From the NCBI GenBank assembly GCA_046048135.1, contig JBJOGR010000024.1:1-13651 (forward strand): 13,651 bases of DNA. Reading direction: 5' to 3'. The DNA is from ATZT02 sp046048135 (GTDB lineage Bacteria; Actinomycetota; Actinomycetes; S36-B12; UBA5976). The notes below the pieces were generated by a model. The model searched no databases and was not told the origin of the DNA. It was given only the letters and a program-made list of their open reading frames with translations. Below, piece after piece: positions 7,877 to 13,651 of the stretch (the stretch's first letter is position 1; every line of letters begins with the position of its first letter). The position numbers and the translations under genes are program-made.

Positions 7877-9154
7877 GTGTCTGTAATCGATTTAGTTTTT
7901 GCTAGAGAAATTCTTGATTCTCGTGGAAATCCAACAGTAGAAGTAGAAATAGTTTTAACTGATGGCACACACTCTCGCGCAGCAGTTCCATCTGGTGCCT
8001 CAACTGGAGCATTTGAAGCTCATGAATTACGTGATGGCGACAAAAGATATTTAGGTAAAGGTGTTTTAAAAGCAGTTGCTGCAGTAAAAGACATTATTAA
8101 TCCTGCATTAAATGGCAAAGATCCAAAAGATCAAAGAGCAATCGACAAAATCATGCTCGACTTAGATGGCACACCAACAAAATCAAAACTAGGTGCTAAT
8201 GCAATTTTGGGAGTTTCTCTAGCAGTTGCAAGAGCTGCAGCCCAAAGAGACAAAGTTTCTTTGTGGAGATATTTGAATAGAGATGCTAAAACTTTGCCAG
8301 TGCCAATGATGAATATTTTAAATGGTGGAGCACACGCTGATACTGATGTGGAGATCCAAGAATTCATGATTGCTCCAATTGGTTTTAATACTTTTTCAGA
8401 TGCTTTAAGAAGTGGTACAGAGGTTTATCACGCATTAAAATCTGTATTAAAAAGTAAAAAACTTGCTACTGGTTTAGGTGATGAAGGTGGTTTTGCACCA
8501 CAATTGCCAAATAATAGAGCTGCACTTGATTTGATTTTGGAAGCAATTCAAAAAGCAGGATTTAAAGCTGGAGAAGAAATCGCTTTAGCACTAGATGTTG
8601 CAGCTACTGAATTTTTCAAAGATGGAAAATATTCATTTGAAGGAGAATCCAGAACTTCAGAATGGATGGCTTCATACTATGCAAGTCTTGTCAAAGACTA
8701 TCCACTTGTTTCAATTGAAGATGGAATGAGTGAAGAAGACTGGGCTGGTTGGAAACATTTAACAGATGTAATCGGAAACCAAGTCCAACTGGTTGGTGAC
8801 GATTTGTTTGTAACAAATCCAACAAGATTGCAACGAGGAATAAATGAAAACACTGCAAATGCTTTGTTAGTAAAAGTTAATCAAATTGGTTCTTTAACTG
8901 AAACTCTTGATGCAGTAAAACTTGCACAAACAAATAAATACGCAACCATGATGAGCCATAGATCTGGTGAAACGGAAGATACAACGATTTCAGATTTAGC
9001 AGTTGCTACAGAAGGTGGTCAAATTAAAACTGGAGCACCTGCAAGAGGTGAAAGAGTTGCTAAGTACAACCAACTATTAAGAATTGAAGATGAATTAGGA
9101 ACTTCTGCAGTTTATGCGGGTCGTTCCGCATTTCCGCGCTTTAAACATAGTTAA
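7877..9154 (+). CDS. eno: Enolase
   Basis: Enolase converts 2-phosphoglycerate to phosphoenolpyruvate in glycolysis and gluconeogenesis. From the GTG at 7877 the protein has 425 residues, the normal length, and begins SVIDLVFAREILDSRGNPT like other enolases. Visible active-site elements are the mobile loop SGAST at 39–43, GDEGG with catalytic Glu203, metal ligands Asp240, Glu281 and Asp308 (SIEDGM, VGDDLF), Lys333 in LLVKVNQIG, SHRSGET with His361, and KTGAPAR with Lys384. The open frame reaches back to a TTG at 7841 and an ATG at 7865, but the family begins at the GTG and GGGAG sits five bases before it. It opens the second operon; the 67-base gap to the divergent oxygenase gene must contain its promoter, which I could not place. 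Confidence 0.97.
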   Translation: MSVIDLVFAREILDSRGNPTVEVEIVLTDGTHSRAAVPSGASTGAFEAHELRDGDKRYLGKGVLKAVAAVKDIINPALNGKDPKDQRAIDKIMLDLDGTPTKSKLGANAILGVSLAVARAAAQRDKVSLWRYLNRDAKTLPVPMMNILNGGAHADTDVEIQEFMIAPIGFNTFSDALRSGTEVYHALKSVLKSKKLATGLGDEGGFAPQLPNNRAALDLILEAIQKAGFKAGEEIALALDVAATEFFKDGKYSFEGESRTSEWMASYYASLVKDYPLVSIEDGMSEEDWAGWKHLTDVIGNQVQLVGDDLFVTNPTRLQRGINENTANALLVKVNQIGSLTETLDAVKLAQTNKYATMMSHRSGETEDTTISDLAVATEGGQIKTGAPARGERVAKYNQLLRIEDELGTSAVYAGRSAFPRFKHS

Positions 9155-9163
9155 TTAGAAGGT

Positions 9164-9628
9164 ATGAAACCACCACGTATTCAAAGACCTTCCATTAATG
9201 GAAGACTAGTGGTTCTTTTATCTGCTGTAATAATTCTAATTTTGATGCTGGCATCTCCTGTACGAGATTTAGTTGCGCAAAGAGCAAGAATTGAAGCATT
9301 AAAAATACAAGTTGCTCAAAGTGAAAAACAAGTGCAAATGTTAAAAGAAGTTCAAGCTAAATGGCAAGATCCAAACTTTGTGGCAGCACAAGCTAGAGCA
9401 AGACTTCACTATGTATTACCAGGAGAAATAGTTTTTAGTGTGATTGGTTTAGATGGAAATCCACAACCAGTAACAACTGCTCCCAGTGTTTCTGCTTGGT
9501 CTGGGGAATCAATTCCGCCGCAACCTTGGTATTTAAATCTTTATGACTCTTGGGTTGAAGCAGACACTGGAATAAAAAAATATGACGAAAACGAAAAATT
9601 GATTATTAGACCGAATGCTCCTAAATGA
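9164..9628 (+). CDS. Septum formation initiator, FtsB/DivIC-like
   Basis: A bitopic membrane protein of the divisome FtsB/DivIC family, which bridges FtsL and FtsQ and helps activate septal cell-wall synthesis. A short basic N-terminus is followed by one membrane span at about residues 15–33 (VVLLSAVIILILMLA), an extracytoplasmic coiled coil at about 36–66, and the actinobacterial signature WQDPNFVAAQARARLHYVLPGE (two adjoining pieces, 67–88). The last 60 residues are a Pro/Trp-containing tail without recognisable fold. It begins nine bases after eno, with AGAAGG only one base from the ATG, an unusually tight ribosome binding site. Its stop overlaps the next start (ATGA). The eno–divIC pairing is conserved in actinobacteria. 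Confidence 0.88.
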   Translation: MKPPRIQRPSINGRLVVLLSAVIILILMLASPVRDLVAQRARIEALKIQVAQSEKQVQMLKEVQAKWQDPNFVAAQARARLHYVLPGEIVFSVIGLDGNPQPVTTAPSVSAWSGESIPPQPWYLNLYDSWVEADTGIKKYDENEKLIIRPNAPK

Positions 9629-10116
9629 GTGTGGAACAAAAAGATATAGATGCAATAACTCTTCAATTAAATAGAACTCCCAGAGGCCTAATCGAAGTTA
9701 GTGAAAGATGTGATTGTGGAAACCCAAGTGTTGTGTCTACTAAGCCAGAACTTGAAGATGGCAAGCCTTTTCCCACCCATTTTTATTTAACGTGTGCAAC
9801 ATTAAATTCATTAATTGGCACTTTAGAAGCATCTGGATTAATGAAAGAGTATGAAGAAAAATTAAAAACCGATAAAGATTTTGCCGATAAATATAAATTA
9901 GCGCACCTGGATTATTTAAATAGAAGAAATAAATACGGCAGCAATGAAGAAATAAAAGAAATTTCTGCTGGTGGAATGCCTAATCGTGTTAAGTGTTTAC
10001 ATGCCCTAGTTGCTCATGCTTTAGCGGTAGGTAAAGGGATAAATCCAGTTGGTGATGATGCTTTGGAAAGATTAGGTAATTGGTTTAAGAAATCTTGCAT
10101 CGAGGACAAATCATGA
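9625..10116 (+). CDS. DUF501 family protein
   Basis: A conserved actinobacterial protein without a known function, almost always found between the divIC-like gene and ppx. The family features are RTPRGL near residue 17, a CDCG pair (Cys29, Cys31), FPTHFYLTC with Cys57, and the hallmark SAGGMPNRVKCLHALVAHALA at about 114–134 (Cys124, His127, His131). The spaced Cys and His residues suggest a metal site, which is my inference. It is 163 residues long, a normal size. It overlaps the upstream and the downstream gene by ATGA, so the three are likely translated in a coupled way. Confidence 0.9.
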   Translation: MSVEQKDIDAITLQLNRTPRGLIEVSERCDCGNPSVVSTKPELEDGKPFPTHFYLTCATLNSLIGTLEASGLMKEYEEKLKTDKDFADKYKLAHLDYLNRRNKYGSNEEIKEISAGGMPNRVKCLHALVAHALAVGKGINPVGDDALERLGNWFKKSCIEDKS

Positions 10117-11036
10117 AACGAGTTGCAGCTATAGATTGTGGTACTAATTCAATTCGTTTACTAATTACAGATATTGATAAAGAAAATAACACAGATCATG
10201 ATGTTGTTCGTGAAATGAGAATTGTAAGACTTGGAGAAGGAGTAGATAAAACTAAAGCTTTTTCTCCCCTTGCTTTAGAAAGAACTTTTAAAGCAATTGA
10301 TGAATATGAAGAATTACTAAAAAAACACAAAGTAGAACATTTAAAGTTTGTAGCAACTTCTGCAACAAGGGATGCTTTAAATAAAGCAATGTTTATAAAG
10401 GGAGTAATAGATCGTTTACGAGTAGTACCAGAAGTAATTCCTGGAACTCTAGAAGCAAAATTATCTTTTGATGGTGCAACTAAATCTCTGAGAAGTAAAT
10501 ATCCTGCTCCATTTTTAATTATTGATTTAGGTGGAGGTTCTACAGAATTAGTCGTGGGAGATAAAGAAATTGAAGGAGCATATTCCATGAATGTGGGATG
10601 TGTTCGTATGACTGAACGACATTGCCCTGGAGGAAATCCAACAAAGCAACAAGAAGAAGCAATTAGAAGTGATGTAAGACAAGAATTAGAAAAAGCTAAA
10701 GAAAAAGTAGATTGGGCAAAAGCAAAAACTGTAGTAGGTGTTGCAGGAACAGTTACAACTGTGGCAGCACATGCTTTAGGTTTAACAACATATGATCCTG
10801 ATGTATTACATGGTGCATCATTTACCAAAGATCAAATAAGTAAAACTGCTCAAGACTTTATTAACTTTTCAATTGAGGAAAGAAAAGCCCTTCCCTATAT
10901 GCATGAAGGAAGAATCGAAGTCATAACAGCAGGAGCAATTGTTTTAGATGAAGTAATGAAAGCACTCGGTGCTAAAACATTAATCGCAAGTGAAAGAGAT
11001 ATTTTGGATGGTGTGGCTTGGTCGCAAGTTCAATAA
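10113..11036 (+). CDS. ppx: Ppx/GppA-family exopolyphosphatase
   Basis: Proteins of this ASKHA-fold family remove terminal phosphates from polyphosphate or hydrolyse pppGpp. The sequence shows phosphate-1 motif AAIDCGTNSIRLLITD (5–20), FVATSATRDA (79–88), the catalytic Glu114 in GTLEAKLSF, phosphate-2 motif LIIDLGGGSTELVVG (135–149), VGCVRMTE and GVAGTVTTVAA. At 307 residues it is the short actinobacterial form with only the Ppx/GppA domain and no HD domain; which of the two substrates it prefers cannot be told. I start at the ATG at 10113, which overlaps the DUF501 stop by ATGA and has GAGGA upstream, rather than an in-frame TTG at 10095. Confidence 0.93.
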   Translation: MKRVAAIDCGTNSIRLLITDIDKENNTDHDVVREMRIVRLGEGVDKTKAFSPLALERTFKAIDEYEELLKKHKVEHLKFVATSATRDALNKAMFIKGVIDRLRVVPEVIPGTLEAKLSFDGATKSLRSKYPAPFLIIDLGGGSTELVVGDKEIEGAYSMNVGCVRMTERHCPGGNPTKQQEEAIRSDVRQELEKAKEKVDWAKAKTVVGVAGTVTTVAAHALGLTTYDPDVLHGASFTKDQISKTAQDFINFSIEERKALPYMHEGRIEVITAGAIVLDEVMKALGAKTLIASERDILDGVAWSQVQ

Positions 11037-11725
11037 ATAATTTAACAAAATTAGAAGAAGCCATTTGTGATTGTCAAAAATGTCCCAGACTTGTTAAGTG
11101 GACTAGAAATGTTGCTAAAGAAAAAAGAAAATCTTATGAAAATGAAACTTATTGGGGAAAACCAGTTCCAGGTTTTGGTGATTCAAAACCAAAACTTTTA
11201 GTTGTAGGACTTGCTCCTGGTGCACATGGTGCAAATAGAACAGGTCGAATATTTACAGGCGATAGAAGTGGTGAATGGTTATATAAAGCAATGCATAAAC
11301 AAGGTTTTGCTAATCAACCAGAATCAATAAATAAAAAGGATGGCTTAAAACTAATTAATGCCAGAGTATTAACAGCAGTAAGGTGTGCACCCCCTGATAA
11401 CAAGCCGACAATAAAAGAGCGTGACAATTGTAAAAATTGGTTAGACATCGAATGGCATTTAATTGAAAATAATTTAAAAGTTGTTATAGCACTTGGAAGT
11501 TTTGCTTGGAAACAAACTCTAGAAATTTTAAAAGATCAGGGCTATTCAGCAAAAACCAAATCTAAGTTCTTTCATGGAGCAAAAATAGTTTTTCAAAAAA
11601 ATAATCACCAAATTACACTTTTAGGTAGCTACCACCCAAGTCAACAAAATACCTTCACTGGCAGACTTACTGAAAGCATGTTTGATTCAGTCTTTGGCTC
11701 TGCTCGTAAACTGATTTCAACCTGA
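11018..11725 (+). CDS. udgB: Uracil-DNA glycosylase, family 5 (UdgB)
   Basis: UdgB removes uracil, and often hypoxanthine and other deaminated bases, from DNA as the first step of base excision repair. Family-5 marks are clear: GLAPGAHGANRTGRIFTGDR at 64–83 (without the acidic residue of families 1 and 4 in this motif) and SYHPSQQNTFTGRLT near the C-terminus. Four cysteines suited to a 4Fe-4S cluster lie at 19 and 22 (CQKC), 123 (VRCAPP) and 138 (ERDNC). Length, 235 residues, is normal. The start is uncertain: a TTG at 11018 overlapping ppx by 19 bases gives a family-like N-terminus, and no better-placed ATG exists before the first cysteines. It closes the eno operon and is followed by a tRNA gene 18 bases later. 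Confidence 0.92.
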   Translation: MVASSINNLTKLEEAICDCQKCPRLVKWTRNVAKEKRKSYENETYWGKPVPGFGDSKPKLLVVGLAPGAHGANRTGRIFTGDRSGEWLYKAMHKQGFANQPESINKKDGLKLINARVLTAVRCAPPDNKPTIKERDNCKNWLDIEWHLIENNLKVVIALGSFAWKQTLEILKDQGYSAKTKSKFFHGAKIVFQKNNHQITLLGSYHPSQQNTFTGRLTESMFDSVFGSARKLIST

Positions 11726-11743
11726 AAGTAATCTGTACCTATT

Positions 11744-11820
11744 GCCCTCGTAGCCCAATCGGCAGAGGCAGCAGACTTAAAATCTGTCAAGTGTGGGTTC
11801 GAGTCCCACCGAGGGCACCA
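11744..11820 (+). tRNA. tRNA with anticodon UAA (Leu codon UUA), short variable loop
   Basis: A complete cloverleaf of 77 bases with encoded CCA can be folded. The acceptor stem GCCCTCG/CGAGGGC pairs perfectly (11744–11750 with 11810–11816), discriminator A11817, CCA 11818–11820. The D stem has three pairs (GCC 11753–11755 with GGC 11767–11769). The anticodon stem GCAGA/TCTGT flanks the loop CTTAAAA, putting anticodon TAA at 11778–11780. The T arm is GTGGG TTCGAGT CCCAC. The variable region is only CAAGT. A UAA anticodon and discriminator A mean leucine, but tRNA-Leu normally has a long class II variable arm. The neighbouring genes use TTA very heavily. The adjoining integrase remnant suggests the gene served as an integration target. 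Confidence 0.88.
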
Positions 11821-11845
11821 GCGTTTTCGCAGGTCAGAATGTGGA

Positions 11846-11872
11846 ATGTACCAAATCTAGTACATCTTTTTT
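11846..11872 (+). terminator. Probable intrinsic terminator after the tRNA
   Basis: An inverted repeat ATGTAC, eight-base loop, GTACAT (11846–11865) is followed by CTTTTTT. The stem is only six pairs and AT-rich, so it is weak, but the position 26 bases after the tRNA CCA end fits the end of the eno–udgB–tRNA transcript. Confidence 0.4.
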
Positions 11873-11889
11873 AAATTTGTTGTGCTAAG

Positions 11890-11910
11890 AGTCAACAATT
11901 AGTCAACATT
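11890..11910. repeat. Two tandem AGTCAACA-TT direct repeats
   Basis: AGTCAACAATT at 11890–11900 is followed directly by AGTCAACATT at 11901–11910. They lie between the tRNA and the integrase remnant and include its stop codon. Short direct repeats at this place can be arm-type binding sites of a tRNA-targeting integrase; that role is inferred. Confidence 0.4.
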
Positions 11911-12045
11911 AGTGCTTAAAACTGAGTCATTTATGGACTTTGCCACAGCTTCTAAATCCTCTTTAAACATATGGCCATAGGTATCTAAAGTCATTGTTGG
12001 TGTTGAGTGCCCAAGCATCTGGAAGGTTTTTAAAGTGGCTAAAGT
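11899..12045 (-). pseudogene. Tyrosine integrase/recombinase, C-terminal remnant
   Basis: On the minus strand a frame with stop TAA at 11899–11901 encodes about 48 recognisable residues. TLKTFQMLGHSTPTMTLDTY (12036–11977 in coding direction) is the end of the phage-integrase catalytic domain, and continues GHMFKEDLEAVAKSIND before the stop. It keeps the motif-III His (LGH) and the nucleophilic Tyr (DTYGH), but the R...HxxR part and the whole N-terminus are absent. Upstream of about 12045 the similarity ends and a stop appears at 12073–12075. So only the last sixth or so of a normal integrase remains. Its 3' end points toward the adjacent tRNA, the usual arrangement for tRNA-targeting islands and prophages. 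Confidence 0.8.
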
Positions 12046-12107
12046 GTAAAAAAATCTTAAATAGGAAAATGGTTAATGTAAAATCCAAAAACTTTCCTTG
12101 CGAAAAT

Positions 12108-12242
12108 TGTAGGTATTTGGAGATAGCAGAAGAATTAGCTGCCGCAGTAGCCTTCTTAGCGAGCGATGATTCATCTTTTATTACAGCCTCTAACTTTTTG
12201 GTAGATGGCGGTATTACTGGTGCTTACGTCACGCCGCTTTAA
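12108..12242 (+). pseudogene. Short-chain dehydrogenase/reductase (SDR), C-terminal remnant
   Basis: The plus-strand frame ends in a typical SDR C-terminus: EIAEELAAAVAFLASDDSSF, then ITASNFLVDGGITGAYVTPL, corresponding to the family's PEEIA...VAFLASDDASFITG...VDGG segment. Only about 44 residues fit. The Rossmann NAD(P)-binding part (TGxxxGxG) and the catalytic YxxxK are missing. The frame can be read from an ATG at 12069 (AGGAAA just upstream) or 11994, but residues before about 12108 do not look like an SDR. It is most likely the 3' stump of a gene cut when the neighbouring region rearranged; a short expressed peptide cannot be excluded. Confidence 0.75.
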
Positions 12243-12243
12243 C

Positions 12244-13651
12244 TCAAGAAAATGTGAAAGTTACGTTGGTTTTGCGTAAATTGGCTGAGCCACCTTTAAC
12301 GATCTTAAAAGATCTAACAATGGTGGCACTAGGGTAATAAGGCTTAAGTGCGTTACAAACTCTCTCAGACCGCTTATTTGCAATCAGTCTCAAACTTGCC
12401 GTTGGTTGTGAGCTTGAAGTCTTGCCGACAAAACCAGTGCAATTAATTTTCAAAACATTCTTACCTTTCATAGATTTTCTTGCGCTAGAAATGTTTTTTC
12501 TTACACTTGAATTAAGATCAAATGAATTTGCTCTAAAACCAGTTATCGCATATTTTTTGGTTTTAGTGACAATTGGAGAAACAACTGTAGAAACAACTGT
12601 AGAGCTTGAGCCTCCCCCAGTTGTTGAGAGCGTGTACTCAAACTTTGTAACAAAGCTATTTTCTCTAACTTTATCTCCGCTGAAGTAAATTAAATTATTA
12701 AATATGTCGATGTAATACGGACGGTAACCTGAGGAAAATGTGTAGGTACCACTACTCCCAAAAGAACTATCGAGAGCGCCGTTTGGCTTAATCTTAGAAA
12801 TAAAAGGTATATCATCCTCGAAGATGCGGCCCAAAACCAATAAATTGCTGTTTGCATCAAAAACCCCTGCCTCTAAAGCAGCATCGGACAGGCTAATTGT
12901 TGTCACCCCAGATACGCCAAAGGTCGTGTCAAGAGTTCCATCAAATTTATATTTCTTAATGGTAGGAACATCATCAGGTGTATACCCAATTGTAAAGTAT
13001 CGATCACTACCTGAGAGCTGTATATCTACGACGTGGAAGAATGCATTTTCAATTTCACTAATTCCAAGAGTTCCAAAATTCTCATCTAAATCGCCAAATG
13101 AGTTAAGTTTTATTAAAAAATATGAATCGTCATCATAACTTAAAATGATTATAGAACTATCTGCTGATTCCTTTATAGTACTTATTCCGCTTAAAAGAAT
13201 TCCACTAGTAACATTATAGTTGTACCTGGTTCCAGTAGTAGAAAATCTTAAAACTCTTAATACGCCAAATTTGTCTGTTACAGCAACGATTGTCCAATCT
13301 TGAAAAAACCCATCAAGCGTTATGATTTTTGGCCAACTATTAGCATCCGTATCACTTTCGAGCATAATTTCGTAAAATCCGTTAACTCCATAAGTTCTAT
13401 CTAGTGTGCCATTTGTGTTGATACGCATAAGTATTGTGACATATGTTGTTGGACTTCCAAATGAAAAAGCAGCAGCTGCAACAATATTTCCATTTGATTG
13501 AATGTCAATAGATGTTATAGATGCACTATCAATATCGCTTGATGTTAGAGTGTATTCAACAGCGAGCTCAGCATTTGAAAAAATAAATGCACCGTCATCC
13601 CCAAAATCTTCATCAATAGTGCCATTTGCATTTAACCTTATTAAGGTCATC
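12244..13651 (-). CDS. Delta-60 repeat protein with OmpA-like C-terminal domain, 5' end outside window
   Basis: At least 468 residues, open to the right edge; the first visible residues are already inside a repeat, so the start and any signal peptide lie beyond the window. Delta-60 repeats, with the core NG-x-LD-xx-FG-xx-G, lie at residues (from the edge) 9–20, 80–91, 185–196, 237–248 and 290–301, plus a degenerate unit near 130–150. Such repeats form beta-propeller-like surface or secreted domains. A Gly/Ser/Thr/Val linker at 341–366 leads to a 100-residue C-terminal domain starting YAITGF, with RLIANKRSERVCNAL at 421–435; this pattern resembles OmpA-like (peptidoglycan-associated) domains, with two cysteines at 404 and 432. 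Function is unknown; a cell-surface role is inferred. Its stop is one base from that of the SDR remnant. Confidence 0.8.
   Translation of the reverse strand, partial: MTLIRLNANGTIDEDFGDDGAFIFSNAELAVEYTLTSSDIDSASITSIDIQSNGNIVAAAAFSFGSPTTYVTILMRINTNGTLDRTYGVNGFYEIMLESDTDANSWPKIITLDGFFQDWTIVAVTDKFGVLRVLRFSTTGTRYNYNVTSGILLSGISTIKESADSSIIILSYDDDSYFLIKLNSFGDLDENFGTLGISEIENAFFHVVDIQLSGSDRYFTIGYTPDDVPTIKKYKFDGTLDTTFGVSGVTTISLSDAALEAGVFDANSNLLVLGRIFEDDIPFISKIKPNGALDSSFGSSGTYTFSSGYRPYYIDIFNNLIYFSGDKVRENSFVTKFEYTLSTTGGGSSSTVVSTVVSPIVTKTKKYAITGFRANSFDLNSSVRKNISSARKSMKGKNVLKINCTGFVGKTSSSQPTASLRLIANKRSERVCNALKPYYPSATIVRSFKIVKGGSANLRKTNVTFTFS

Noticed and set aside
10196..10828. Minus-strand open frame of 210 codons inside ppx
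   Set aside because: It lies wholly antisense to a well-supported ppx, its product is Ser/Thr-rich without any family pattern, and no ribosome binding site was seen. It is a shadow of the coding strand.
12422..13138. Two plus-strand open frames of 88 and 104 codons
   Set aside because: They are antisense to the delta-60 gene, whose repeats clearly fix the coding strand; the products show no recognisable domains.
1..13651. CRISPR array, complete insertion sequence, toxin–antitoxin pair or biosynthetic cluster
   Set aside because: No regularly spaced repeats, no transposase with terminal inverted repeats, and no matching gene pairs were seen on either strand.

Overview
The window comes from an AT-rich actinobacterium, roughly one-third GC by eye. 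Three things point there: the protein signatures (an L25/CTC-type ribosomal protein with an alanine-rich tail, a DUF501 protein, a family-5 UdgB, a short Ppx), the gene order eno–ftsB/divIC–DUF501–ppx, and the compact layout with ATGA start/stop overlaps. These fit a streamlined aquatic lineage such as the Nanopelagicales (acI) or a similar low-GC group. I cannot confirm the lineage from sequence alone.

Bases 1–6942 are a dense plus-strand housekeeping block. It holds the 3' end of prs (PRPP synthetase), rplY (L25), pth (peptidyl-tRNA hydrolase), a CysQ/inositol-phosphatase-like enzyme, mfd (transcription-repair coupling factor), a small SurA-like lipoprotein and mazG. From pth to mazG the genes are 2–3 bases apart or overlap by 4, so they are probably cotranscribed. 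A 112-base gap before rplY carries two tandem hairpins, the second with the ribosome binding site in its loop; this is a candidate leader regulating L25.

Bases 6931–7809 hold one minus-strand gene of the MpaB/DUF2236 oxygenase family. Its 3' end overlaps that of mazG. A second plus-strand operon follows at 7877–11725: eno, ftsB/divIC-like, DUF501, ppx and udgB, coupled by very short gaps or overlaps after eno. Right behind it is a tRNA gene (11744–11820) with anticodon UAA (leucine, codon UUA). It has a short, class I variable loop instead of the long arm expected for tRNA-Leu.

From 11821 on the character changes. Immediately downstream of the tRNA is the 3' end of a tyrosine integrase on the minus strand, keeping the catalytic His and Tyr but lacking the rest of the gene. 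Then comes the 3' end of a short-chain dehydrogenase on the plus strand. One base beyond its stop is the 3' end of a large minus-strand delta-60 repeat surface or secreted protein with an OmpA-like C-terminal domain, whose 5' end lies outside the window. I read this as the scarred edge of an integrated element at the tRNA gene. The boundary between the conserved operon and this accessory region is the most interesting part of the window.
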